From Fischerella muscicola PCC 7414 (GTDB lineage: Bacteria; Cyanobacteriota; Cyanobacteriia; Cyanobacteriales; Nostocaceae), in NCBI RefSeq assembly GCF_000317205.1, contig NZ_AJLK01000065.1, forward strand, positions 1 through 64,000: DNA of 64,000 nt, read 5' to 3'. Below are positions 1 through 7,848 of the stretch, piece after piece. The notes beneath the pieces were generated by a model. It worked only from the letters and a program-made list of their open reading frames with translations. It was not told the origin of the DNA and did no database searches. Made by a program: the position numbers and the translations under genes. The first letter of the stretch is position 1, and every line of letters begins with the position of its first letter.

Positions 1-2
1 TC

Positions 3-83
3 TGCCTTCTTCAAGCTAAGGAAATCGAAGCACAAGTGCTGCTATCAATACTTGAATTGATTCAACGAGGAGTATCAGTTTGA
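3..83 (+). CDS. 3' end of an upstream gene, partial
   Basis: A frame open from the left edge ends in TGA at 81-83 and encodes a helical tail ending ELIQRGVSV. Its stop overlaps the TTG start of the ketolase gene in a TTGA arrangement, which suggests translational coupling in one operon. Too little remains to name the product. The overlap makes a carotenoid or lipid pathway gene a reasonable guess, but nothing in these 26 residues proves it. Confidence 0.45.
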   Translation, partial: CLLQAKEIEAQVLLSILELIQRGVSV

Positions 84-871
84 ATATCTGCGATCGCTCG
101 CTTCTGTATACTGTAGATTTTGCGAAATTTACCCCGAAACAAAATACTATTTATGGACTGATAATTGCTTTAGTCATTATTAGTCTGTGGGTAGCTAGTT
201 TGGCTTTGCTACTTTGCATTGATACTACCAAATTTCCCAATTGGTTGATACCAATCACAGTAGTTTGGCAAACATTTCTCTATACGGGACTGTTCATAAC
301 TGCCCATGATGCTATGCATGGGTCAGTTTGCCGCCAACACAAGAAAATTAATAATTTCATCGGTACATTAGCTGTATTGCTTTATGGCTTTTTTTCATAC
401 CGTCAGCTTTTGAAAAAACATTGGCTACATCATCATCATCCTGCTAGCGAACGTGACCCAGATTATCATGATGGCAACACAAGCAATGTAATTTTTTGGT
501 ATTTCCAATTCATGAAGGAATACTGGAGTTGGACTCAATTTCTCGGAATGACTATCGCCTATAATTTGGCTAAATACGTTTTACTAATTTCTGAAACAAA
601 TCTCTTACTATTTTGGATTGTCCCTGCAATTCTCAGTTCCGTTCAACTGTTTTATTTTGGTACGTTTTTGCCCCATCGAGAACCCGAACAAGGCTACGTT
701 CGTCCTCATTGCGCTCAAACGATTCCATTACCAGTTTTTTGGTCATTCATCAGTTGCTACCACTTTGGCTACCACCAAGAACATCACGAGTATTCCCATG
801 TACCTTGGTGGCAACTTCCCGCTGTTTATAAACAAAGAATATCACTGCGATCGCTAAAAGATCCCGCTTGA
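80..871 (+). CDS. crtW: Beta-carotene ketolase CrtW (fatty acid desaturase-like di-iron enzyme)
   Basis: Adds 4-keto groups to beta-ionone rings, giving echinenone, canthaxanthin or keto-xanthophylls in the membrane. The 263 residues match the usual CrtW length. Hydrophobic segments surround three histidine clusters: HDAMHG near residue 76, HHHHP near 117 and HQEHHEYSHVPWW near 233, the di-iron ligands of this family. The TTG start at 80 has a strong GAGGAG ribosome site at 67-72 with 7-nt spacing and overlaps the preceding stop. A later in-frame ATG would cost N-terminal sequence. The neighbouring GT1 glycosyltransferase fits a ketocarotenoid glycoside pathway. CrtW is distinguished from plain desaturases by size and the HDAMHG context. 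Confidence 0.9.
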   Translation: MNICDRSLLYTVDFAKFTPKQNTIYGLIIALVIISLWVASLALLLCIDTTKFPNWLIPITVVWQTFLYTGLFITAHDAMHGSVCRQHKKINNFIGTLAVLLYGFFSYRQLLKKHWLHHHHPASERDPDYHDGNTSNVIFWYFQFMKEYWSWTQFLGMTIAYNLAKYVLLISETNLLLFWIVPAILSSVQLFYFGTFLPHREPEQGYVRPHCAQTIPLPVFWSFISCYHFGYHQEHHEYSHVPWWQLPAVYKQRISLRSLKDPA

Positions 872-936
872 TGTCGAGGAAGCAAACTTAAAGACCTGAC
901 ATCATTAGAAATCCAAAATCCAAAATCCAAAATCGA

Positions 937-2235
937 ATGACTCACTTTGGCATTATTTGCCCACCTTATCCCGGACACATCAATCCCCAAGCAGCCCTAG
1001 CACGAGAACTGCAATCACGTGGTCATCGTGTCACCTTTGTGCAAATTCCAGATTTAGAATCGAAGGTGGAATCAGAGGGTGTAAACTTTTATCCAATTGG
1101 CAAAACCATCTATCAGCCAGGCTCAATGTCTGAAACCTTTGTGCAACTGGGGAAACTCAGTGCTATAGAGGCGCTGCGTTACTCTCTTGACTTTTGCCAG
1201 CAAATGGTAGAAATAGTTTGCCAAGATGCACCCAAAGCGATCGCAACGGCGGGGATCGAAGTCTTGTTGGTGGATCAACTTGAACCTGTGGGTGAAACAG
1301 TAGCAGAATATCTCAATCTCCCGTTTATCTGCATTTCCTGCGGCCAGGTAATTCACCGCCGAGGTGATGTTCCCCCTTTCTTTACTCCCTGGAATTACCA
1401 GAATACACACTGGGCAAAGATTCGCAATCAGGTAGCCTATTACTTTTTAGATCGCAGTTGTCAACCGATTTTACAAGCAATTAATCGCTACCGCCAGGAG
1501 TGGAAGTTACCCGAATACCGCCACATCTATGCTTCCAATGCACGGCTTGCTCATATTAGTCAACAGCCTGGGTTGTTTGAGTTTCCTATTCCTAATTTGC
1601 CATCACATCTGCATTATGTCGGCCCTTTGCGAAATGCTTCACCAAAATTAGTTTCTTTTCCCTATGAAAAGTTGACCGGACAACCCATGATTTATGCGTC
1701 TTTGGGAAGTGTACAAAATACCAAACAAGAAGTATTTTCAGCAATTGCAACTGCGAGCCTTGGACTGGATGTGCAACTGGTAATTGCTCACGGGGGTGGG
1801 ATGAGTGCAGAAGTTGTGCGATCGCTACCAGGTTCCCCCTTAGTAGTCGAGTATGCTCCCCAACCTGATGTACTGGCTCATGCTAGTCTCACGATTACTC
1901 ATGCGGGCATGAATACAACATTGGATTCTCTTACCTATGGTGTACCTTTGGTAGCGATTCCGATCACATTTGAACAACCAGGAACTGGCGCACGAATTCG
2001 TTCAACCGGAGTAGGAGAAGTGTTTCCCCTAGCGAAACTGAGCATTTCCACTTTGCGATCGGCAATTAAGCGCGTGTTAACAGAAGATTCCTACAAAAAG
2101 AATGCGCCTAGAATTCAGCAGTCAATTCAACTTTCAGGCGGTGTCAAACGAGCAGCAGATATTGTTGAGCAAGTTACAAAGAAAGGCAGAGGGCAGAAGG
2201 CTGGAAGTATGAATAAAAACATCAGTCGTGGGTAG
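937..2235 (+). CDS. GT1 family UDP-glycosyltransferase, CrtX-like
   Basis: Probably transfers a sugar from a nucleotide-sugar donor to a hydrophobic acceptor. Beside crtW a hydroxylated carotenoid is the likeliest one, as for zeaxanthin glucosyltransferase CrtX. The N-terminal Rossmann half begins FGIICPPYPGHINP, with the GHxxP pattern of MGT enzymes. The C-terminal donor half carries VEYAPQPDVLAHASLTITHAG and later GVPLVAIPITFEQPG, the GT1 nucleotide-sugar signature around residues 305-350. The last ~17 residues (from about 2180) are encoded by a GGCAGAGGGCAGAAGG-type dispersed repeat and are not expected in the family. The 65-bp gap after crtW and shared strand suggest co-transcription. The acceptor is inferred from context only. 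Confidence 0.8.
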   Translation: MTHFGIICPPYPGHINPQAALARELQSRGHRVTFVQIPDLESKVESEGVNFYPIGKTIYQPGSMSETFVQLGKLSAIEALRYSLDFCQQMVEIVCQDAPKAIATAGIEVLLVDQLEPVGETVAEYLNLPFICISCGQVIHRRGDVPPFFTPWNYQNTHWAKIRNQVAYYFLDRSCQPILQAINRYRQEWKLPEYRHIYASNARLAHISQQPGLFEFPIPNLPSHLHYVGPLRNASPKLVSFPYEKLTGQPMIYASLGSVQNTKQEVFSAIATASLGLDVQLVIAHGGGMSAEVVRSLPGSPLVVEYAPQPDVLAHASLTITHAGMNTTLDSLTYGVPLVAIPITFEQPGTGARIRSTGVGEVFPLAKLSISTLRSAIKRVLTEDSYKKNAPRIQQSIQLSGGVKRAADIVEQVTKKGRGQKAGSMNKNISRG

Positions 2236-2735
2236 GCTGCCCAATGCGCGAAAAAGAATTATACCAAGACGCGCAGCGCGAGGTATAAAGCGTCCTTGCT
2301 TCAATCCCACTCGGCAGCGCGTGGGTTCCCTTCAGCATAGCTAGCTGCCTTCCTACTTCTGCCTTCATGAATCAAAACCAACCCTTCAATATTGCACAAG
2401 CAATTTCAATCTGTATCAGTGATTCGATTTTGGATTTTGCGAAAAGTTTGAGCTAGGGCTTGGGGCGCTCAAACTTTTCAAGACGGATTTTGGATTAGTT
2501 TCACTTCTGAAATTTGAAAGTTTTTGGGTATACAAAATAACTAAGTTATTTAATCTTGATCTATCTCTTGAGTTAGAAGCTTGATTAATTATTATTAAAT
2601 AATTTATTGAATAGTGAAATTTAATTTGTATTTCTGGAAAATTAAATTTCAAAAATATTCTGCTTGTTTTTGATATTTTTTATATCAATAACAGAGAAAT
2701 ATGAAAGTGGTAATGTTAATTTTGGAGAATGAAAA
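2236..2735. other. Intergenic region rich in short inverted repeats
   Basis: There is no convincing gene in about 500 bases. At 2345-2372 a TGCCTTC...TTCTGCCTTCATG stretch is the inverted counterpart of the repeat that encodes the tail of the glycosyltransferase. GC-rich GACGCGCAGCGCGAGG at 2269-2284 is a dispersed palindrome. A strong hairpin lies at 2442-2478. The right 100 bases are AT-rich and should hold the promoter of the psaJ-like gene. Confidence 0.5.
2442..2478. repeat. 12-bp perfect stem-loop
   Basis: AAAAGTTTGAGC at 2442-2453 pairs perfectly with GCTCAAACTTTT at 2467-2478 around a 13-nt loop. TTTTGGATT direct repeats flank it on both sides. It lies about 200 bases past the glycosyltransferase stop and could terminate that operon or be a mobile palindrome. 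No long T run follows in the + direction. Confidence 0.6.
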
Positions 2736-2885
2736 ATGCAAAAATCAAGTGACCAAAGAAGCTATTTACTCCGATATATTTCTCTTGCACCAGTACTTGC
2801 TGTTTTAGCGGTTTCAATTGCCTTCTCGACCTGGGCCATATTTAACTTCATTTTCCCTGACCTTCTCTTCCATCCAATACCATAA
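2736..2885 (+). CDS. psaJ: PsaJ-like photosystem I subunit IX, orphan paralog
   Basis: PsaJ is a single-helix subunit at the PSI periphery, contacting PsaF and binding antenna chlorophyll. The 49 residues read SYLLRYISLAPVLAVL in the first half and end FNFIFPDLLFHPIP, aligning along the whole length with Nostoc-type PsaJ. The closing FPDLLFHP motif with its chlorophyll-ligating His is intact. The usual EFNRF becomes IFNFI, so the conserved Glu ligand and following Arg are lost. GGAG at about 2724-2727 serves as ribosome site. It is not followed by psaF, unlike the normal psaFJ operon. It may be a specialised or condition-specific PSI subunit. Confidence 0.8.
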   Translation: MQKSSDQRSYLLRYISLAPVLAVLAVSIAFSTWAIFNFIFPDLLFHPIP

Positions 2886-3054
2886 AAATCTGCAAAATTA
2901 AATCAGTGAACAGTTAACAGTTATTCAGTGAACAGGTTTATGGTGCAGTTTTACAACACACCAACGCATTCAATCAATTGATAGGGACTCAAATCCAAGC
3001 GAAGAGGCACTCTTTACTGACAACTGATAACTGATAACTGATAACTGATAAAAA

Positions 3055-3089
3055 TACCCCTAGAGGAGCGATTTTTTCCTCAAGGGGTA
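3055..3089. terminator. Candidate terminator hairpin after psaJ-like gene
   Basis: TACCCCTAGAGGA at 3055-3067 can fold with TCCTCAAGGGGTA at 3077-3089, leaving a T-rich loop. It lies about 170 bases past the psaJ-like stop. The U run sits in the loop rather than after the stem, so intrinsic termination is plausible but not textbook. Confidence 0.4.
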
Positions 3090-3146
3090 AAGTGAGGTAT
3101 GACTTAAATGTTTCTCTTCTTCCAGAAAGAATACTAACTTGGTTAC

Positions 3147-3233
3147 AAAACCTTTGTATCTATCTATAGATCAGTCTATTAATAGGCTAGTATAAAGTTA
3201 TGTTGTTATAATAGATACAAAGTTATAGGTTTT
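3147..3233. repeat. Inverted repeat with distant arms
   Basis: AAAACCTTTGTATCTAT (3147-3163) and ATAGATACAAAG...AGGTTTT (3211-3233) are near-perfect inverse copies separated by about 47 AT-rich bases that contain TATAGAT and TATAAAG blocks. It may be a small decayed mobile palindrome or an operator region upstream of the VKOR gene. Confidence 0.4.
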
Positions 3234-3508
3234 GATGCATATCACTTGACAAATTTGCACATACTCTTTATCTAAGATTTTTTCAGGTAAAAGTACAGCA
3301 ATTTAGAGATTATTTTCCTCACTACAGCCTTGATTTTATTATAACAAGTTTACACAACTTTGTAGTGTCATACTTTGTCTATTTACTGCATTTCAATCTG
3401 AAGATGGCACGCACAAATATGCTGTCTTGAAAAAATGTTGGCATTGATAAATCTAAGTGTTTGTAACCAAAAATCATTAATACATAAGTTCAGCAAGGAT
3501 TGCGCTTT

Positions 3509-4072
3509 ATGGAACCAAAACAACTGAGTCAGGAACTGCGTCAGGGAAAAAACCCTAATATGACCCGTCGGCAAGCAATAATCGGCTTGTCTATGCTCGG
3601 AGGTTCAATGGGACAACTCGTTACCCTCTACCAGACTGGGATTATTCCTCATTTGCCTGATCCACCAGTGCCGATTTTTAACGCAGACAAAGTAGACGCA
3701 TCTGACTATGCTTACAGCCGATTCAACTCACCCGATGGGCCGTTAATGGTGATTAATTATGGCATCACCGCCTGGCTGGCTGCTGCTGGTGGTCTTGATC
3801 GCGCACGGCGCAATCCTTTGCTACCAATTGCAATGGGTGTCAAGATCCTGCTTGACTCTGCCATTAATGTTAAGCTTGCTCAAGAGGAGTGGAGCGAAAA
3901 CAAAGCCTTTTGTGAATACTGTCAGGTTGCGACGGTTTGCTCTTTCGCGTCCTTGGTGCTTGCAGTACCTGAAGTTGTTAGTGCTATTCGTACCCTGCTT
4001 GGACGCCAAGATCAGAATACCGCAGGAGCGCTCAGTTCCACTAATCACGCCAACCGTTACCGTTTCCTGTAA
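3509..4072 (+). CDS. Vitamin K epoxide reductase (VKOR)-family protein with altered C-terminus
   Basis: VKOR/LTO-family enzymes pass electrons from quinones to thiol oxidants. Here only a CxxC pair in FCEYCQVAT near residue 135 is visible, preceded by small hydrophobic segments (MVINYGITAWLAAAGG and LLPIAMGVKILLDSAI). The ATG at 3509 has AAGGA 9 bases upstream and is preferred over an in-frame TTG at 3500. The last ~17 codons (from about 4020) are antisense to the htrA remnant on the other strand, whose coding sequence breaks at exactly that point. The native C-terminus has therefore probably been replaced by a deletion junction. Family assignment rests on the CxYC motif and overall pattern. 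Confidence 0.6.
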   Translation: MEPKQLSQELRQGKNPNMTRRQAIIGLSMLGGSMGQLVTLYQTGIIPHLPDPPVPIFNADKVDASDYAYSRFNSPDGPLMVINYGITAWLAAAGGLDRARRNPLLPIAMGVKILLDSAINVKLAQEEWSENKAFCEYCQVATVCSFASLVLAVPEVVSAIRTLLGRQDQNTAGALSSTNHANRYRFL

Positions 4073-4708
4073 ACCGAGAGGATTACCAATTGCGATCGCC
4101 CATTGTCCCTGTCGCACTTTATCGGAATCACCCATAACCACCGTTGGTAAATTATCCCCTGCTTGTACTTGAATCACAGCGACATCAGTCACTGGATCTT
4201 TCCCTAAAACTTTACCTGCTAAAATCCGACCATCTTGAAAGGATACGGTCACTGTATCTGCCTGGTTGACAACATGAGCATTAGTCAGAATTAAACCAGT
4301 GGGATCAATCACAAAACCGGAGCCAATTCCCCGCAAAATTTGTGCGGAAGGTGGAACTGCTCGAACACCACCCAGAAAGGGTTTGAGGACATCTGGCACA
4401 TCCCCCCCTAAAGTGCGGGAGACATTCACCTGAACCACAGCAGACTCTACTTTTTCTACAGCTGCTGTGACAAAATTAGATTCTGGATCAATCTGTGCAA
4501 CAAGAGTGCTGCCATAAGCATAAGCAGGGCTTGACCAACCCTGGAACAATACCATACCAATGCTTATTAACAGGATGAGTGTGTAAGTAGATAATTTCTG
4601 TAACCAGTGCTGAAAAACTGTCAGTTGAATCTGTTGTGTCTTCTGACTTGAGTCAGGATTTGTCTGGTTGCCAACTGACAACTCAGCGCTGGCGCGATCG
4701 CCGTCCAT
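3821..4708 (-). pseudogene. HtrA/HhoA-type serine protease, truncated (catalytic Ser lost)
   Basis: Deg/HtrA proteases are periplasmic quality-control enzymes. The N-terminal 225 or so residues are typical: a cytosolic leader, a membrane segment near residue 40-60, then the trypsin-like fold with LTNAHVV (catalytic His) and TDVAVIQV (catalytic Asp), and GNPLGLQETVTVGVISGTERS. After this last motif, at about 4025, homology stops. The frame continues 70 residues antisense to the VKOR gene as unrelated sequence. The GNSGGP catalytic serine loop and the PDZ domain are absent. It therefore cannot be an active protease, and a deletion joining two convergent genes is the simplest cause. Confidence 0.85.
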
Positions 4709-4819
4709 ATTCTTTATTCCTCGGTTGGGATCAGTTCTGATCTATCAGGTTTGACTCGATAGCATTTCTCTAGCAAAAAGTCATACTTTAATAGGTAGAA
4801 CCAGTGTGCGTTTCTGGTC

Positions 4820-5023
4820 CTACGCAGACATCAGATCTGAATCAATTCCCCAGTTATGCTCTATCAAAGACTTGTACATATTTTCTTTGAGCATCATATG
4901 CTCGTGCAGGTCAATCAGAAACTCAATAGCCTGTTCGCGGGACATCTGCCGCACGTAATCTGCAAACACTCTTGAACTGAATTGTTGCTCCAAGGATAAT
5001 TCAGTTGATTGATTCATAAACAT
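4820..5023 (-). CDS. nblA: Phycobilisome degradation protein NblA
   Basis: NblA is a small helical adaptor that docks on phycobiliproteins and brings them to Clp protease during nitrogen or sulfur starvation and high light. The 67 residues carry the family pattern ELSLEQQFSSRVFADYVRQM, then MSREQAIEFLIDLHEHMMLKENMYKSLI and a C-terminal HNWGIDSD like Nostoc NblA. The ATG at 5023 has AAGGTAAGG upstream. An ATG two codons later (5017) matches the start of close homologs, so either may be used. The AT-rich upstream 200 bases should hold the starvation-responsive promoter; I could not identify a clean NtcA box. Confidence 0.9.
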   Translation of the reverse strand: MFMNQSTELSLEQQFSSRVFADYVRQMSREQAIEFLIDLHEHMMLKENMYKSLIEHNWGIDSDLMSA

Positions 5024-5620
5024 ATTTACCTTACCTTGTATTTCTAAGTCTTGATTAACTCGATGAGTAGGTCGACAAAAGTTTAAGTTAATTGGTGAGA
5101 GTGGAGAATTTATTGTGATTTTGCATTATTAATACTTCTTTAATATTTCTCAACATTAGCTAGATATTTCGATATTATTCACCCCTGACCCTAGAATGCC
5201 CTCTCTATAGGTTTAAACTCATTCAATCTCAAGGATGATTATCGTACTAAAAGTCTGTATAGCAGAACACGAAGCATGTACTTTGTACTCAGACTACACC
5301 CCATACCCATTTTCAAGAAAGAACCTCAGGGGTGATCGCGCCCACAACGAGGGAATGAAAGAACGTAGACGCGCTCATAGGCTTCCGTAAGGTACTCTCT
5401 ACCACACAAGTTTTGACAGCTTGCGAGGCGTCAGATCCCCGACTTTTTTAAAAAAGTCGGGGATCTGGCCGACCTATCAAAATCAATTTGGTGAACTAGT
5501 ATACTCATGGAACACCGTGCAAGGCGATGGATGATGGGTTTGCTGTTAAGCTAATCCCCGTTGCCCCTAATCCCCACGACCGTAGGGAGTGGGGGCCGGT
5601 GAGTTCCCCGATCTCTATTT
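5024..5620. other. Intergenic region upstream of nblA with dispersed repeats
   Basis: It includes the nblA promoter side (5024-5230, AT-rich), a repeat-like GTAGACGCGCTCATAGGCTTCC block at about 5364-5385, a perfect 36-bp palindrome at 5432-5467, and at 5551-5613 a GC-rich block that is the reverse complement of the GGGGATTAGGGGCAGTGGGG family found again at about 48.0 kb. No gene is supportable. Confidence 0.5.
5432..5467. repeat. 36-bp perfect palindrome (AGATCCCCGAC family), copy 1
   Basis: CAGATCCCCGACTTTTTT (5432-5449) is followed directly by its exact reverse complement. The same element occurs at 24493-24528 in the other orientation. Both copies share a flanking AATTGATTTTGATAGG-like sequence, so a unit of about 60 bases has been copied. 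The hairpin could also terminate transcription bidirectionally. Confidence 0.85.
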
Positions 5621-6151
5621 TCAAGCTAAAGGAAAAGCGGCTGCCAATATCCAACCAAAGAACATTGCACTGCCAATTCCATAACTCCAAGGTTCATTGA
5701 GTAACTTAGCAGCAAAGGAGAAAATTAGCATCAAGATCGGAAATAGGGGCAATAAAAGGTAAATAAAACTAAGTTGAGGCAATAGGTAAAGCACCAAGAT
5801 AAACCCCCCTACTAAAACCGTACTTTGTCCGAGCCACCATAAAATTCGTTTTCCCAACTTCAGATTTTGTTGTGCTACTCCCGATGCTAAAAACCAAGGA
5901 AAACAAACGAGTGCCAGTAAGGGAAATAACACTAAACGCACTGGAATTAGCCACCACTGTAACCATACCACCTGTGCCATTGCTCCAAAGGCAATCCATA
6001 ACACCACAAATAGCACTACACCGACAAAGACGGCTCTTAGTGTCGGAATTGATAGCCGTGAAAGGCACTTTTGCCATACCTTAAGCTTTGTTAGATTTAG
6101 GCAGTGTCCAGCAAATAGCTGAAGACAGCACTGTGCTAGCAACAAAAGCAA
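5621..6151 (-). pseudogene. Multi-pass membrane protein, probably 5'-truncated
   Basis: The frame encodes a very hydrophobic 176-residue product with about four or five membrane helices, for example LRAVFVGVVLFVVLWIAFG, WWLIPVRLVLFPLLALVCF and LLLPLFPILMLIFSFAAKLL, ending GWILAAAFPLA. I do not recognise the family. There is no good start: the first 25 residues overlap another small frame (6081-6191), and the convincing membrane sequence begins near 6075 without ATG, GTG or ribosome site. It looks like the C-terminal part of a larger integral membrane protein, or a gene frameshifted near 6080. No intact upstream half is visible. Confidence 0.45.
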
Positions 6152-6191
6152 TCAGAACAACTTGAATGGCGTCACTTAAATTAAAAGTCAT
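6081..6191 (-). CDS. Small single-helix membrane protein, unknown
   Basis: ATG at 6191 preceded by GAGG with about 8-nt spacing opens a 36-residue frame: MTFNLSDAIQVVLIAFVAST, then VLSSAICWTLPKSNKA and TAA. One hydrophobic helix with a short polar tail resembles small photosynthetic or respiratory accessory subunits, but I cannot match it to a named one. It ends where the hydrophobic frame of the downstream membrane gene begins. It may be a genuine small partner or the N-terminus of that gene left behind by a frameshift. Confidence 0.4.
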   Translation of the reverse strand: MTFNLSDAIQVVLIAFVASTVLSSAICWTLPKSNKA

Positions 6192-6599
6192 TGTCGTTAC
6201 CTCGAATTCTCAATTTCTATAAGTCTCTTCAAATTCTTACGGCAATTCTCCAGGTAGAAAATTGTGATTTAGGACAGACATAGATGTGATTTTCGTCTTG
6301 TGCGGTCAGGGGCGTTGGCATTGCCCAGAGGATAATTATGTATAAAGCTTTTATCATCTTCCCCAAAATTTGAGTATTACTGGGGTTTTTTCTTTCTCTT
6401 TTAGTAGTACAATTGTTCTAGTTAGCAAATTTATTTTCAAACTTTCACCAGCTTTAGTGTGATGGTGCGTATACGCATAGTGGCAACTTGATGGAGTTGC
6501 ACAGATAGCTATGCTGACAGCACCCGGTGCGATCGCCTTTAGTCAACAAAGGCGATGGATTTGTTGTGCATACTGGAAAGTTTTTACGAGGTCAATACT
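6192..6599. other. Divergent intergenic region
   Basis: It separates the small membrane ORF (minus) from the 6600 gene (plus). AT-rich promoter-like sequence lies at 6350-6440 (TTTTTTCTTTCTCTTTTAGTAG). A CGCCTTT...AAAGGCG hairpin including a HIP1 site lies at 6535-6555. Nothing coding is supportable. Confidence 0.4.
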
Positions 6600-7271
6600 A
6601 TGATGACACGAGTGCAGAGCATAATTGCAGAGCAAGTTGACGAAACAGTAATTGCTCTATCAAAGTTTGAGCAATACCCTGAGGAAAAAGCAAATCATTC
6701 TGACAGTGTTAGTGTCGAAAACTTTCAAGTGCTTTCGCTTGCTGATGTTACCAAGACAATTTTGCATCATGCCTTTTGGTTAGCAGACCAAAAACAGAAA
6801 CTCTCACCTAAGGAGTACAGAAAGCTACTTGTTGATCGAGGTTGGAAAGGTGAAGAAAAAAAGTATCTCAAGATTGCTGCGGTATTTGGTAAGTTTGCAC
6901 CCCAGGATTTAGCACAAATTGAGCCATTGACTGTATATCAGCTAGCAAATAACCATAACAAGTACAAGCCAGTAATAGATGCTTTATTGGACATAACTGC
7001 AATCACCCAAGAGGCTGTACGTTCTTTAGTCAAACAGCGCCGCACTCCCAGACAACCAAAACCTGAAAAACCGAGTATTTGGCGACGGACAAAGAATGGT
7101 GGACGCTACTGCCAAATTCCACCAATTCATTCTGAGTATGAGCATACAGGCGTAACTCTGCAAAAGATGATGGATTCTGAAGGATTAACTGCCCAACAAA
7201 TTGTGGCAGAAGCCATTGCTTTGCGACAAGCGTATAAGGAAGGAAGATTAGTGTTGGCGAATGGGGAATAG
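6600..7271 (+). CDS. Conserved hypothetical protein, soluble, helical
   Basis: I do not recognise a named family. The 223-residue product from ATG 6600 (GAGG at 6588-6591) is soluble. A central part reads KEYRKLLVDRGWKGEEKKYLKIAAVFGKF and then LAQIEPLTVYQLANNHNKYKPVIDALLD, reminiscent of cyanobacterial proteins in which such a module precedes a DNA-binding or partition-like tail. A basic linker VKQRRTPRQPKPEKPSIWRR follows, and the last 60 residues look helical. A DNA-related role is only a guess. A TTG-type start at 6555 is possible but lacks a ribosome site. Confidence 0.6.
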   Translation: MMTRVQSIIAEQVDETVIALSKFEQYPEEKANHSDSVSVENFQVLSLADVTKTILHHAFWLADQKQKLSPKEYRKLLVDRGWKGEEKKYLKIAAVFGKFAPQDLAQIEPLTVYQLANNHNKYKPVIDALLDITAITQEAVRSLVKQRRTPRQPKPEKPSIWRRTKNGGRYCQIPPIHSEYEHTGVTLQKMMDSEGLTAQQIVAEAIALRQAYKEGRLVLANGE

Positions 7272-7444
7272 GGAATGGGGAAAGGGGAACGGGAAAATCC
7301 CCACACATTAATTTAAGGGCGCATATTTTTATTTCTTTGATGATCGCCCTAATCACTCATCTTATTTTCTTTACATTTTTTAACTTTATTGTTAACATTC
7401 TTTACATAAATGTAATAATCCCATTTATTCATTAGGAATTATCC

Positions 7445-7660
7445 ATGCGTACAAACAGTGCTATTGTTGACGACCAAGGTAAAATGAACAACTTTGCGAT
7501 CGAGCCAAGAGTTTACGTAGATGAACAAGGCGATCGCACTGGATTCACTCCCTATGCTGAATTGCTTAACGGTCGTTTGGCAATGATTGGCTTTGTGTCT
7601 CTGATTGCATTAGAAGTGTTCACAGGACACGGTGTATTTGGTCTTTTTGCCAACCTGTAA
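7445..7660 (+). CDS. hli: High-light-inducible protein (Hlip/SCP, CAB superfamily)
   Basis: Single-helix chlorophyll-binding protein of thylakoids that dimerises, binds chlorophyll and carotenoid, quenches excitation and protects newly made photosystem II components. The chlorophyll a/b-binding signature [24 protein letters not shown] (residues 39-62) supplies the Glu, Asn and Arg used for ligation and helix crossing. 71 residues is typical of a longer-tailed Nostoc Hlip with a polar N-terminus. AGGAATT upstream of ATG 7445 is a weak ribosome site. An intrinsic terminator follows directly, so it is a monocistronic unit. Confidence 0.92.
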   Translation: MRTNSAIVDDQGKMNNFAIEPRVYVDEQGDRTGFTPYAELLNGRLAMIGFVSLIALEVFTGHGVFGLFANL

Positions 7661-7698
7661 GTAACTAGGTTGTCATATCACTGACGTTTTTTTAATTT

Positions 7699-7738
7699 AT
7701 GTAGAGATGTAAAGTTTTTTATATCTCTACATTTTTTT
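7699..7738 (+). terminator. Intrinsic terminator of hli
   Basis: ATGTAGAGAT at 7699-7708 pairs perfectly with ATCTCTACAT at 7723-7732, followed by an uninterrupted run of T to 7738. It lies 40 bases after the hli stop, a textbook rho-independent terminator. Confidence 0.85.
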
Positions 7739-7848
7739 GTGCGTGCATTATCTCAAAATACTTGGTGGTTAACTCAGCTCTATCGTGAAAGGCAGATAGC
7801 AGATGGAGTAAAAGAAACTTTTATTATTGTGAACTCTGCTCCCAACTC

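Larger units (their letters stand above)
2886..3508. other. Intergenic region with heptamer repeats and two inverted repeats
   Basis: About 620 bases without a supportable gene. It holds AACTGAT-type tandem copies at about 3020-3050, a hairpin at 3055-3089, and a long-range inverted repeat with arms at 3147-3163 and 3211-3233. The AT-rich stretch 3200-3490 precedes the VKOR gene and probably contains its promoter. AAGGA at 3495-3499 is that gene's ribosome site. Confidence 0.5.

Noticed and set aside
5024..5300. NtcA site (GTA-N8-TAC) controlling nblA
   Set aside because: Several partial matches exist but none keeps both half-sites at the right spacing together with a -10 box.
5236..5391. 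Plus-strand 51-codon frame MIIVLKVCIAEH...
   Set aside because: Its second half is a dispersed GTAGACGCGCTCATAGGC-type repeat and the residue composition is unlike a protein.
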